The position numbers and the translations under genes were made by a program. From positions 189,874,270-189,938,269 of the forward strand of contig NC_081415.1 in assembly GCF_030272615.1 (NCBI RefSeq): DNA of 64,000 nt, read 5' to 3'. Positions 22,961-34,327 of this stretch are shown piece after piece. A model generated the notes under the pieces. The model was given only the letters and a program-made list of their open reading frames with translations, did not search any database and had not been told where the DNA came from. Position 1 is the first letter of the stretch. Every line of letters starts with the position of its first letter. The stretch comes from Cryptomeria japonica (lineage: Eukaryota > Streptophyta > Pinopsida > Cupressales > Cupressaceae).

Positions 22961-23419
22961 TTTTGCAAATTCCTAGATTGCCATCTTTTGTATTGATTGG
23001 GCATGTACTTAAATGGTTTGTGACATAATTATCCTTCATGGACATTGCAACATTTGAGCAGTTTTTAGAGGCACACACTATTTGGATTCCTATTTCTTCC
23101 ATTTTATGCGAATGGTTTCTCATATCACTAGTGGATCTATTTCTTCTTAAGGGGAGAAATTTTGTTTGGAAGAAAAGGATCGTGTTCTATCTTTAGACAT
23201 TCATCATTGTCACTGGATCTACTTCTTTATGAGGGATTCTTATTCATTATTTCTCTCTCCTATGGGGGGACATCTATTATACGTGTGTGAAATAAGCAAT
23301 CCTTGGGTGATCACATCGAGTCCTCCTTCTTTCCTTCTTTCACTAGTGCAGATTGTTTCATTTTCTCTCTTTTGGAGAGAATTTTTTCTCTCATATGATT
23401 TTCTCCTTTTCTTGTGTTA

Positions 23420-24301
23420 TGATGCAGTCAAGGTAGGGAGATCCAATGAAGGACAACCCAACCTTGCAGCTAAACACATAATTCATGCAAAGCATAATGA
23501 TAACCGGTAACAAGGTGCTAGAAACAATAGAAAGAACAACCGGTAACAACACAAAACACATAACTGGTAAGCCATGTGAATGAATTACAATCAGAATAAT
23601 TATGCATGCCACATGTTGGATCACAGTACAGGATACAAACAATACTTACAATGCAATTACAAGATCCGCAGATCATGCGCATATCAAATCAGCTTCTGGG
23701 AACAGTCTACCGGTTCTACCCTAACCCGGACCTCAGCGTTTTGGCCGCAGTCCCACCGAATCAGAATCTCACCGATTCTACATCTTCGCTCAATCTCAAA
23801 GCTATGTCTTCCATCTTCTAACTTCTATCTTTGTCTTCAAATGATTCACAAGCTTCCATTTATACCATCTGCAAATAATTACAACTCAATCAAGTCGGCC
23901 CAAAAACATGCAACGGTAACATGTCGGCTCAAATCACAAAGAACAATCTCCAAAATAGAAAATGATGCATGGACTTTCGGGAATACTGGCCAAGACCCAA
24001 AGCAACACTTCTAACGATCCGCAAGTCATGGAGATCAACCACAACCCAAAATCATCCTCGCTCAATCTACAGCCAGGCTAACTGATAAGAACATGTCAAC
24101 CGAGATAATACCAGAATCCACATCTTACCAAAAACAAAGCCAAATGCTATGAAAATTGAACATGATAAAGACCACAAAAATAAGGGGGAATAAACCCAAA
24201 ATCGCAATGCTAAACACTCAAACATGAAGAAATGCCACGCTCTCAAGCAATTCCACTAAAACTACCCAACCGATAAGAAGTAGATCGGTGCTCCTATATT
24301 A
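23420..24301 (-). repeat. 3' LTR of the compact element
   Basis: 882 bases. It starts (plus) tgatgcagtcaagg, where the partner has tgacacagtcaagg. Near its inner end it carries an extra ataagaagtagatcgg not found in the partner. Open frames inside are shadows, not genes. Confidence 0.88.
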
Positions 24302-24662
24302 GACTCTCAGGGTTAATTGAAAAGTGAGTCCCATCACTTGATTTGGTTTGGCAATCAGTCAATAGGTACTTGCAACTGCCTCAGGAGATTCAACGATCTA
24401 ACCACAACTTTTGGTTTCCTCTCCACGATGATCTACCGATCCAAACTGCAACCTACCTCAATCGATGATCTGTTCAAGTCTCCACCCACTAACTACCTCA
24501 AGCTCAAGCTCTAGGATCAGTAACCTACTTGAAAACTTTTCTCTACCTCATGTTCGACGATCTGCACAAGTCCACAAGTTGCCTCAATCTTCTCTTCAAC
24601 TAATCGGTGCACAAACAACACTCTGTCCAACAATAGGTTCACGAACCAACTCTGATACCATT
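24302..24662 (-). other. 361-base interior of the compact element
   Basis: Contains the primer-binding site at its right end and no protein-coding sequence of note. A clear polypurine tract is not evident next to the 3' LTR: gagagtc is the only candidate. Confidence 0.8.
24648..24660 (-). other. Primer-binding site of the compact element
   Basis: The minus strand reads TGGTATCAGAGTT, two bases inside the 5' LTR. Eleven of the first twelve bases fit the initiator-Met type. Confidence 0.85.
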
Positions 24663-25527
24663 TGACACAGTCAAGGTAGAGAGATCCAATGAAGGATAGC
24701 CCAACCTTGCAGCTTAACACATAATCCATGCAAAGCATACCGGTAACTGGTAACAAGGTGTCAGAAACAACAGAAAGAACAACCGGTAACAACACAAAAC
24801 ACATAATCGATAAACCATGTGAATGAATTACAAACTGAAGAATTATGCATGCCACATGCTAGATCACAATCCAAGATACAAACAATGCTTACAATGCAAT
24901 TAGAAGATCCGTAGATCATGCACATATCAAATCGGCTTCCAGGAATAGTCTACCGGTTCTACCCTAACCCGGACCTTAGCCTTTCAGCCTCAGTCCTACC
25001 GGATCAGAATCTCGCCACTTCTACATCTTCGCTCAATCTCAAAGCTCTGTCTTCCATCTTCTAACTTCTATCTCTGTCTTCAAATGATTCACAAGCTTCC
25101 ATTTATACCATCTGCAAATAATTACAACTCAATCAAGTTGACCCAAAAACGTGCAATGGTAATAGGTAGGCTCAAATCACAAAGAACAATCTCCAAAACA
25201 TAAAACGATGCAAGAACTTCTAGGAATACCGGCCAAGACCCAAAGAAACACCTCTAACAATCCACAAGTCACAGAGATCAACCGCAACCTAAAATCAACC
25301 TCGCTCAACATACAACCAAGCTAACCAGTAAGAACACATCAACTGGGACAATACCAAAATCCACATCTTACTGGAAATAAAGCCAAATGCTATGAAACTC
25401 GAACATGATAAAGACCACGAACACAAGGGAATAAACCCAAAACCACAATGCTAAACACTCAAACATGAAGAAATGCCACGCTCTCAAGCAATTCCACTGA
25501 AACTGCCCAACCGATGCTCCTGCATCA
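24663..25527 (-). repeat. 5' LTR of the compact element
   Basis: 865 bases, tgacac...gcatca, followed by the TGTTA target duplication. It shares caacccaaccttgcagc-type words with its partner and with the LTR-like end at 57763. Confidence 0.88.
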
Positions 25528-25665
25528 TGTTATGAGAGAGCATTTTTATGCATCGGTACCTGATCAATTCTTGTAGATAGGACCCATCAATGCATCCATC
25601 CATACATTTGTATTTGTATTTTTTACTAGGGTTTAAGTTTCTCCCTAAGTTAACCTTAAGGGAGG

Positions 25666-27283
25666 TGTTGAAAAAACTGAATATTGAGAGTGGGGGTAAA
25701 TCAATATGCCTTAGAACTTAATCTTTTCTACTCCAACTATTAATTTAGATCTTTAAACTAGTCAACACCAATGAAAGAAAAAGCAATCAACACAAGTACA
25801 CAAGAGAGCACCAAATATATGTAGAAATCCCCACAAGGGAAAAACCATAGTGAGAAGAGCTACTTGGAGCTATTGTCCAAATCCAACCTCACAAAAATAA
25901 AACAAATTTACAACTTTGTTTTTGGGCTACAACCCAAGGAAGCTAAAACCCCCTAAAAAATACAATTTTATGGCTACAACTAGAGGAAGTTTACTACTCC
26001 TAAAATAGCACATGCTTAGAAAAGAGGCAACACGCTTAGAATATTGTGAATAATTGATGAGTTTTCATTGCAACACTTTTGCAACATTAGTTGCCTTCAA
26101 CTCACTGCCTCTAGCAAACTTCTAGACTTATCCACATGTAGATACCTTCTTCTCACTGCTTCTAATATGCATAAAGCATTTATGCGCACACTTCACAATT
26201 ACCAAGATCATCACACACCTCTACCACAAATAAACTTCGATATATATGCTTTGCAACCTTCAATAATTATTCTCCAAGTCAGCCAGTGAAGAGAAAAATG
26301 AAACATGCATTAGGTCAGCCCAAAACATCTTTGTGGAGTAAAGAAACCCACTATGGTCCTATCCAAAAGATAAACATGACCAAAAAACATCCTTGATACT
26401 CATTCCCATGTAGGCACATCCATCCAAGCATTGGCACAAATCACTCCAAGTCAGCAACATGGTAACATGTAGATGAAACATGTAGCTCTTTACTAGTTAG
26501 CCCAAACACACATCTATCAAGAGAAATTACTCATTGTGGTTTTACATCAAGACTTAGCTCGCCCCAAAACATCTTGCCACAACCTCCAAAGTCAACACAA
26601 ACACTCAAATACATGGTGCACATGAGAAAGCAAGGCCCCTACATCAACATAAAACCACACTCAGACGGACTCTAGATTATAATAAGGATAAAATTCATGT
26701 GTATTGTGCACCTAAAACCACACTTCTTTTGCACTAGCATACTAGGATAGTGGAAAAAGGCCACCCTTGTCCTTTATGTATCAAACCACATAAAATTGTT
26801 CACATATTCAAAGAGAGAGTCTAGAAGTCACCACCTAGATCTTTCCCTTTCTACAACTTCATTAGAAAAATAAATATTGATGAGCCCAATAGAACGATTA
26901 CTAAAATAAAAAAGTGTCCATATGACTTGATTAGTAGGGTTGGAACCTAAGCATGCATGTGATGTTATCCTAGTGAAAGTAATGTGACAAACCCACATCT
27001 TTTGACTCCATGCTTCGACATGTGTTATAGATGTGTTATAGTGCACTTGACAAGAAGTAAACAAACAACAGATTCTAGAAATAAGCAACAAACTTAAGGC
27101 ACGCACTCCACTCAGACATCACGTGATTCAATGATCAAATAATTAATAGTAATTTTACACCTCATCCATGTTAAAAGTGATAAGTTTTTGTCCTATTTTT
27201 ATTGACCAAAAGTAACCTTTGACTCTTAAACCAGAATAAAATATAAAACCAATTGAAAAAACCACATAATCCCATTCACACTC
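25666..27283 (-). mobile_element. LTR of another minus-strand copia-type element
   Basis: The plus-strand left end TGTTGAAAAAACTG leads into a diverged copy of the shared module (gagagtgggggtaaatca, 25684-25703) and later the block ccccacaagggaaaaacc. The right end is probably CACA at 27280-27283, followed by ctcccccaag, a polypurine tract on the minus strand. This would be a 3' LTR of about 1.6 kb whose interior is missing. No target duplication was found. Confidence 0.55.
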
Positions 27284-27748
27284 CCCCAAGATTTGAGTTA
27301 CCCTATTCAATGGTTTCCTACAAACCTTGGGAAATGTTTGAGTTTGACATAGACATGTTTTGTAGATAAGAGTAGAATAAAAATTTCTCCTAGTAATGAC
27401 AGATAAACCGACAAAAGGGTTTGACGACCAGACAAGAAAAAAAGTGGTGGTAATCGAGACAAGTCACAACTATCATTTTCATCCACGACACACAAACTTA
27501 AACGATAGGGATTTCCATGTGACCGCCAAACTGCTAAACCATAATTCACTGCCTAGTGCCCCAAATTATACGGGCAGCCACCTGGCATTTTGGAGATCGA
27601 GAGCATTCATTCGTTCGAAAGCCGTGCAATTTTCCAACCGGTCAAATTCCACACGCAACCTCAATCATGACCGGCTTTACGTTTTCACCAAGGAAATTAT
27701 ACCCCATTTACCTGCCTTTTTTGTGACCGGCTGAAAAGCATATTGAAT
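27284..27748. other. Low-copy-looking sequence with higher CpG content
   Basis: More CpG-rich than the surrounding repeats (cggtcaaattccacacgc, gttcgttcgaaagccg near 27600-27650) and not matched by other parts of the window. A 113-codon open frame on the plus strand (27396-27734) has no recognisable domain. It may be gene-flanking DNA. Confidence 0.4.
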
Positions 27749-27979
27749 TTACAGGCCCTGCCCGAGACTAGACTCGGGACTGCCCGAGACTGCCCTGGAC
27801 TGCCCGTAGCCGTTAACTGCGGATTCAAAGGGAGGGAACGCCATACTTCGTTGCAGGATTGGATTGGACTGGTTGTTAGATGAAAGCGACGGGCAGGGAA
27901 TTTGATCCTTTTTAGCCGGGAGGACGGAGAAACCCAAGGAATTTAGAATTTTTTTTTCTGAATTGACGGTTTCTGCCAT
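27749..27979 (-). CDS. Short hypothetical ORF (76 aa from the inner Met)
   Basis: The minus-strand frame is open from 28051, and the ATG at 27979 (MAETVNSEKK) is a plausible start because the sequence upstream is AT-rich and leader-like. The peptide is Ser/Pro/Gln-rich with no signal peptide, membrane segment or known motif, and ends QGL-stop. Base composition is richer in G+C and CpG than its surroundings. It could be a first exon of a host gene or chance. No splice donor or second exon could be shown. Confidence 0.25.
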   Translation of the reverse strand: MAETVNSEKKILNSLGFSVLPAKKDQIPCPSLSSNNQSNPILQRSMAFPPFESAVNGYGQSRAVSGSPESSLGQGL

Positions 27980-28053
27980 TGTTGTTTTTCTTGACTTTGG
28001 TTGTGTTTTTATTGTTTTTAAAATTGATGAAAGGTTATCTATGATGGACATTT

Positions 28054-28830
28054 GATAGGGATTGATCTTTGATAAATTGTAAATATTTTATGAGCAGATG
28101 TATTGTTTGTATAGTTTTGATGAAGGTGTTAGATTTGTAGTGTCTATGTTTTTTTTTATTGGTGCTTTTGGATTTGACGATGATGTTGAGTTTTGAGTCA
28201 ACATTTTGGATCATGTCCTAAGGGATAGGGTCTAGTAGTTGAGCATCCTAACTTTGCGCTTCTCAATTTGATAAGGATTGATTTTGATAAATTATAGATA
28301 TTTTATGAGAAGTTGTAGTATTTGTATAGTTTTGGATGAAGTTGTTAGATTTGTGGAGTCCATGACATACTAGTGTTTCTAGATTTGAGGGTGTTGAGTT
28401 TTGAGTCAACATTTTGGATCATGTTCTAGGGAAGGGGATCCAATAGTTGAGCACCCTGACTTCACGCTTCTCAATTTGATAAGGATTGGTTTTGATAAAT
28501 TATGAATATTTTATGAGAAATTGTATAATTTGTGTAGTTTTAGATGAAGGTGTTAGATTTGTAGAGTCTATGATGTTGTGTAGTAGTGTATTTGGATTTG
28601 ACTGACTGTGTTGAGTTTTGAGTCAACATTTTGGATCATGTCCTAGGGGATAGGGTCTAGTAGTTGAGCAAACTAGTTTCACGCTTTTCAATTTGATAAG
28701 GATTAGTTTTGAAAAATTATAAATATTTTATGACATGTTGTGTTATTAGTATACTTTTAAATGAAGATATTAGATTCTAAGAGTGTATGATGTTTTTTAA
28801 TTTGGTATTGAGTTTTTAAAAATGTTTTAG
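28054..28830. repeat. Tandem repeat, about four units of ~213 bases
   Basis: The word gataaatt(g/a)t ... atattttatga recurs at 28071, 28285, 28494 and (diverged) 28711, spaced 214, 209 and 217 bases. Each unit also carries gagttttgagtcaacatttt and a ggatcatgt(c/t)cta word. The last unit is the most diverged. Confidence 0.88.
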
Positions 28831-29742
28831 ATCATGTTTCATGGTCAACCACTCACAAATATATAAGAAGAGAGTAGAAATTGGATCATTGATTATAATG
28901 AGAAACATTAAGAAAAAAAATTCTACACAGTCAAATTCAAAAACACGATTTACAACAGTTTTTAATGGTAAAGTGTAATAAGAATTTTTTATATGGAAGA
29001 TATTTTAGTTATGTAATGACATTTGTGGATTTTAATTCTTATAAGTTTTATATCAATGTTTTGGATCTTACTCCATAATACATCATCAAGATGAGTTGGA
29101 GCTAGAGAAGAAAATCAAATTCGCCCTAATGATGGATCATGACAATAATATCGTGGACTGTGGAAATTTCGTACTATTAAGTTTAGTTATGTTAGGAGTG
29201 ATCTATAATGACAACTAAGAACCTCATATGAGAATCATGTACAAAAAAATAATACACAACAAATAAATTTTTGAAAAAGATTAAAACTACAAGTATAATA
29301 TTTACATTTTTCAAAGTAAAAAGACAACAAAGAAATATATAGTATTTACTATTCTTTGGAATCTAAAAACAAAAGAAAAGAAATATGGAAATAACGAATG
29401 TTAGTTTTCTCAAAGTAAAAGTAAATGTCTAAAAGAACTTTTGAAAAAAATTCATAAAAAATAAATAGCTAAATAAAATGATTTTTAATTAGAAATCAAA
29501 ATTTATATGCTTGTTCACATATCTAGTAAATAAAATAATTTTAAAGTAAAATAAAATAAAGATTCAAATAAATCATTTGTATGTTTTCTATTATATTTTC
29601 AAATTTATGATGTGTGGGTTGGGGGTCTAAGAGGTGCAAAGAAGGATGTAATTGTGTAAGGATTGTTTGAGCTTTCTTAATTTGAGGGATTTTTTTTTCA
29701 ATATAATTTTTTTCACATATTTTAAATTTACATAAAATCATA
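28831..29742. other. AT-rich intergenic stretch
   Basis: No gene or repeat boundary recognised. Long A- and T-runs dominate. Confidence 0.45.
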
Positions 29743-30115
29743 TTAAAGAATATTTCATTTTATAAAAGTATATTTTAAAATTTTTGAAAATAAAAAAATA
29801 ACTATTTTTACTAAATTAACATGCTAATTAACTTTCAATAATATAAATACAAATATTAAATAATAAATTAAAAAAATTATAATTTATTGCAAATTGGTAC
29901 CACCACTTTTACCCCATTATGAGAAAAGAACCATACATTCAAAATTAGGCATATTTACCTCTTTCTTATTGTCTCGTGGCATTTTTTTATCATTTATTAT
30001 TTAATATTTGTATTTATATGAGTGAAAGTTAATTAACATGTCTATTTAGTATAAATAATTATTTTTTAGTTTTCTAAATTTTTAAAATATATATTTATAA
30101 AATGAAATATTTTTA
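29743..30115. mobile_element. Foldback MITE with ~130-base inverted arms
   Basis: The left arm (29743 to about 29876) and right arm (about 29984 to 30115) are reverse complements with scattered mismatches; for example aatatttcattttataa and ttaattaactttca occur in both. About 106 bases lie between. There is no coding capacity. The flanks do not give a clean target duplication. The very high AT content fits a foldback MITE or a Mutator- or CACTA-derived miniature element; the superfamily cannot be decided. Confidence 0.8.
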
Positions 30116-30350
30116 TGTCAAATAAATAATCAATATATCTTTTCTCTATAGGTGAAGTTAAATGGTTCTAAATGAATTCAGTAGAGATCATTGTGTTTTG
30201 AACAACTTAAGCAAAATGGATACCCCATAACCTCGATTTCATAAGGAATGAATTCATAATTGTATCTTGAACAATTTTAGTGAAATAGATACCCCTCAAC
30301 CTTAAACTTTGAAGAGATGAGGTCAAAAATTTGACAAAGTGAATACCCCT
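30116..30350. repeat. Short degenerate direct repeats around a '(g/a)ata(c)cccc' word
   Basis: Sequences such as aaaatggataccccataac (30216), gaaatagatacccctcaac (30283) and aaagtgaatacccct (30336) recur at roughly 60-75 bases. The last is the left flank of the 5S-derived repeat. Confidence 0.5.
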
Positions 30351-31206
30351 GTGAGCATCACCTAGATGCAATGAGTGCTAAGTGGACCATTCATTCTCAT
30401 GAGAGATAGGTTCTTGTGAACCCCTACTCATGAAACATGGGTCAATGAATTTGACTAAAAAACTACACAATTGAAACCTGATAGCAATATCATAGTTTGA
30501 CTTGTTGCGGAAAGTACCTCCTACTTATCAATTGATGAGCTAAAGGGGGCTCTATAATGAATGGTGCATAAGGCACAATACTTGTTGAAGGTTTTGCAAA
30601 TGGGGTTGCAAGCTAAGTGGGTTTAACCTTGGAGGGAACTTTGTGGTTAAGCGCACTTGAGTTGGAGTAGTACTGGGATGGTTGACCTCCCGGGAAGTCC
30701 CAATGTTTCATCCATGTGAGCATCACCTAAATGCAATGAGTGTTAAGTGGACCATTCAATCTCATGTGAGATAGGTTCTTGTGAACCACTACTCATGAAA
30801 CATGGGTCAATGAGTTTGACTCAAAAACTACAGAGTTGAACCCTGATAGTTGTTGTGGAAAGTACCTCCTGCTTATCAATTGATGATCTAAAGAGGGCTC
30901 TATAATGAATGGTTCATAAGGCACAATACTTGCTGAAGGTTTTGGAAATGGGGTTGCAAACTAAGTGGGTTTAACCTTGGAGGGAACTATGTGGTTAAGC
31001 GCACTTGAGTTGGAGTATTACTGGGATGGGTGATCTCCCGGGAAGTCAATGCTTCACCCCTGTGAGCATCACCTAGATGCAATGAGTGCTAAGTGGACCA
31101 TTCATTCTCATAAGAGATAGGTTCTTGTGAACCACTACTCATGAAACATGGGTCAATGAGTTTGACTCAAAAACTACAAACTTGAACCGTGATAGCAATA
31201 TCATAT
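30351..31206 (+). repeat. 5S-rRNA-derived repeat, about 2.4 units
   Basis: Units start at 30351, 30716 and 31062 (spacing 365 and 346; the third is truncated at about 145 bases). The first two each end in a sequence matching the 3' half of plant 5S rRNA, at about 30635-30713 and 30982-31060: ggttaagcgcactt, gagtagtactgggatgg, gacctcccgggaagtc. This half includes the internal RNA polymerase III control boxes. The block is flanked by a perfect 15-base direct repeat, aaagtgaatacccct (30336-30350, 31207-31221). It could be a Cassandra-type TRIM or a 5S-derived SINE. No initiator-Met primer site was found. Confidence 0.75.
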
Positions 31207-31221
31207 AAAGTGAATACCCCT

Positions 31222-31549
31222 AGACTCTCAACTGAAAAAAATATGTATATAAATAACTAACTAAAATGATTATGTAAATTTGACATAAAATCCCTCCCAA
31301 ACAAAAACCTAAGTTTCACAATCCATCGTATCCATCAATTTCTCTTAATATTTATCCATTTCAACATTGTTCTCCAAATACAAAAAAAAAACCATACCAT
31401 GCCTTATTTAGACAAACTCTGAAAACAACCATCTCTCGACAACTAAACACCATTGATTTGACTTTCATTTATATCAATAAAAACCCCAAAATTTAGAACC
31501 ATCAATCCCATTAATTCCAGATTATTCCATGCAGTTACGGGGAACGGGA
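31222..31549. other. AT-rich spacer
   Basis: No feature recognised; ordinary AT-rich sequence leading into the CpG-rich block. Confidence 0.45.
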
Positions 31550-32110
31550 ACCCAAAAAAAAAAAAACGCAGGACCCCCGCTCCCCGATTTAGCGAGCCAA
31601 AAAGCTAAACAGCTTTAATCAACCTGCCACACCGCCACGCTGGCACGACGATTTCCCCGAGGCGTGCACAACGATCGACAACAATGATACCTCAGTCCAC
31701 GTCACCCCCTCGGCTAGGGTATCACGGGCAAAACGAAAACGACCGGCCCCACTGAAAACGAGACTTTCTTTTGTCGGCGGCCACTCCGGGATCGCCGCCC
31801 AAAGGCGTGCCGGGCCGCTGCCATGATCGCCGGCCGGTCGGCCCGCATGTAGACTGACACTAAATGAGAATTCCGCCGGCGTGCCACCTGGCATGTGAAT
31901 TACAGTCAGCGCCGCCGATCTTTTCTGCCTCCCAATTGCTCCTGATTTTTTACTCGTTCGTGCCTGCTGACGTGGAGTCAACCTGTTCCCCGATTCGCGG
32001 CCGAATGGACGATTGAGTGCTGCCCGCCAGTCCGCCACGTCTTATTCGTGTTATAATGGATTGCCCGGGATAAGGACGAGGCAACTAAAGTAATTATTCG
32101 GGCATCACCT
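31550..32110. promoter_or_regulatory. CpG-rich island with ACGT-core elements
   Basis: A sharp rise in G+C and CpG within very AT-rich DNA. ACGT-core motifs of the bZIP/G-box class lie at 31697-31704 (ccacgtca), 31968-31975 (tgacgtgg) and 32034-32041 (gccacgtc). CpG retention suggests the segment has escaped long-term methylation, as promoters do. A minus-strand frame of 139 codons (31619-32038) is Arg/Ala/Gly-rich with no known domain and is probably a by-product of the composition. No start site or gene could be attached. Confidence 0.4.
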
Positions 32111-32184
32111 ACCTTGGGTTGGGCCCCACCATTTTCAGGCCACCCATGCCCTTGGGTCTCTTGTTGGATGAGACCCAAGTTCTT
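32111..32184. other. Junction between the CpG island and the satellite
   Basis: Composition falls quickly to AT-rich; the first satellite-like words start near 32185. Confidence 0.4.
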
Positions 32185-34327
32185 TTAATTTAAGGATGTT
32201 TGGTCCAATGTGTCACATTGGCAATAGAAGTGTCCAAGTGAAAGTAATTGAAGGCAATGGAGTTGATTATTGCAGAAATGGACTTGTTAGTCGGTGGAAA
32301 AGGTAAAAGGGAATTCACCAATATGGTTATATATAGAAGTGAGTTCTTTTAAGTAAAAGTAAGTAGTTGAAGGTAATGGTGGTGATAATTAGGAAAAAAT
32401 CTACTTGTTAGTAGGTGAAAATGTCAAAGAGAATATATTAATATAGAAGTAAGTTTTTGAGTAAAAGTAGTTGAAGGTGATTAGTAGGTGAAAATGTCAA
32501 AGAGAATCTATCAATGTAGAAGCGGGTTTCCATGTAAAGGTGGTTGAAGGTAATGGTGGTGATAACTAGAAGAAATGGACTTATTAGTCAATGGAAAATT
32601 TAAGGAAAATCCACCAATATGTTTGTATATAGAAGTGAGTTTAATTTAAGGACATTTTGTCTAATGTATCACATTACCATCGAAGTGTCCAAGTGAAAGT
32701 AATTGACGACAATGGTGATGATAATTGCAAGAAATAGACTTGTAAGTCGGTGGAAAAGGGTAAGGAGATTCCACCATGTTTGTCTATAGAAGTGGTTTTT
32801 TTAGTAAAAGTAGTTCAAGGCAAGGGTGGTGATAATCAGAAGAAATGGACTTGTTACTAGGTGGAAAATGGTAAAGAAAATTTATCAATATGTTTATATA
32901 TAGAAGTGAGTTTCTAAGTAAAAGTAATTGATGGCAATGGCGGTGATAATTTGAAGAAATGGACTTGTTAGGGTAAAGAGAATCCATCACTTTGTTTATA
33001 TATAGAAGTGTGTTTCCAAGTAAAAGCAGTTGAAGTTAATGGTGGTGATAATTAGAAAAAATGGATTTGTTATAGGTGGAAAATGGTAAAGAGAATCTAT
33101 CAATATGTTTATATATAGAAGCGAGTTTTCAAGTAAAAGTAAATGAAGGTATTGGTGGTGATAATTAGAAGAAATGGAAAAGGGTAAGGAGAATCCACCA
33201 TGTTTGTATATAGAAGTGGGTTTTTCAGTAAAAGTAATTCAAGGTAAGGGTGGTGATAATTAGAAGAAATGGACTTGTTAGTAGGTGGAGTGGAAAATGG
33301 TAAAGAGAATCTACCAATATGTTTATATATAGACTGAGTTTTATGTAAAAATAGTTGAAGGTAACGACGGTGATAATTAGAAGAAATGGACTTGTTAGGG
33401 TAAAGAGAATCCATCAATTTGTTTACATATAGAAGTGTGTTTCAAAGTAAAAGCAATTGAAGGTAATGGTGGTGATAATTAAAAGAAATGGACTTGTTAG
33501 TAGATGGAAAATGGTAAAAAGTATCCCCCAATATGTTTATATATAGAAGTGAGTTTCCAAGTAAAAGTATTTGAAGGTAATGGTGGTGATAATTTGAAGA
33601 AATGGACTTGTTCAATGGTCGAAAAGGGAAAGGAGAATCCACCTCTATGTTTGTACATAGAAGCGAGTTTCTAAGTAAAAGTAGTTGAAGGTAATGGTGT
33701 TGATAATTAGAAGAAATTGACTTGTTAGTAGGTGGAAACTGGTAAAGAGAATATACCAATATGTTTATATATAGAAGCAAGTTTCTTAATAAAAGTAAAT
33801 GAAGATATTGGTAGTGATAATTAGAAACTATTGACTTGTTAGTAGGCAGAAAATGGTAAAGAGAATTTACTAATATGTCTATATATAGAAGCGAGTTTGT
33901 AAGTAAAAGTAGTTGAAGGTAATGATGGGAATCATTAGAATAAATGGACTTGTTCGATAGTGGAAATGGTGAACATAATTGACCAATATATTTATATAGA
34001 AAGGCGAGACTCTAAGTGAAAGTAATTGAAGGCAACGGTGGTGATAATTAGAAGAAATGGACTTGTTTGATAGTGAAAATGGTGAACATAATCTATTGGT
34101 GTATTTATATAGAGAGAGGTGAGTATCTGTGTTACAAGGCAATGGTGGTGATAATTATAGGAAATGGACATGTTAGTTGGTGAGAAGGGTGAGCATAATC
34201 TACCAACATATTTATATATAGATAGGGGTGAGTCTCCAAGTAAATGCAATTGAAGGCAATGGTGGTGAAAATTAAAGGAAATGGACTTGTTAATCAATGG
34301 AAAGGGTGAACATAATCTATCAATATA
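32185..34327 (+). repeat. Satellite array, about 18-19 monomers of ~115 bases
   Basis: The words ttatatatagaag(t/c)g, gaaggtaatggtggtgat and aaatggacttgtta recur every 100-120 bases through the segment. Monomers are diverged and some are shortened. Short minus-strand frames through the array are chance. The array is cut at 34327 by element C and resumes at 41062; further pieces lie at 53.9-55.4 and 57.2-57.8 kb. Confidence 0.9.

Larger units (their letters stand above)
23420..25527 (-). mobile_element. Compact non-autonomous LTR element (TRIM-like)
   Basis: 2108 bases flanked by a perfect TGTTA duplication (23415-23419 and 25528-25532). Two LTRs (23420-24301 and 24663-25527) surround an interior of only 361 bases. 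The primer site (TGGTATCAGAGTT, minus strand 24660-24648) fixes the minus orientation. No protein domain is present, so it depends on another element for movement. LTRs of ~870 bases are long for a classic TRIM, so 'TRIM-like' describes the structure only. The LTRs differ clearly (roughly one base in ten in the first 200), so it is an old copy. Confidence 0.9.

Noticed and set aside
24302-24662. A captured host gene fragment in the compact element
   Set aside because: The interior is too short, and no exon-like or domain sequence can be read.
23391-24855. Cys/Leu/Val-rich minus-strand frames (83 and 112 codons) that look like small membrane proteins
   Set aside because: They lie in the two LTRs of the compact element and run across the primer site. 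The similarity between them is LTR similarity.
27396-27734. 113-codon plus-strand frame
   Set aside because: Overlaps the CpG-rich block. No domain, no codon pattern, and no support for a start; kept only as sequence context.
30635-31060. Functional 5S rRNA genes
   Set aside because: Only the 3' half is present in each unit, with substitutions in conserved positions, embedded in a repeat. It is 5S-derived, not a gene.
31619-32178. Minus-strand frames of 139 and 66 codons
   Set aside because: High G+C lowers stop frequency. Arg/Gly/Ala-rich low-complexity peptides with no motif; bacterial or organelle origin considered but unsupported.
32784-34297. Several minus-strand frames of 68-112 codons sharing [18 protein letters not shown]-like repeats
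   Set aside because: A repeated peptide produced by the ~115-base satellite read in one frame; not a repeat protein gene.
32185-34327. CRISPR array
   Set aside because: Monomers are head to tail without unique spacers, diverged, and in eukaryotic context.
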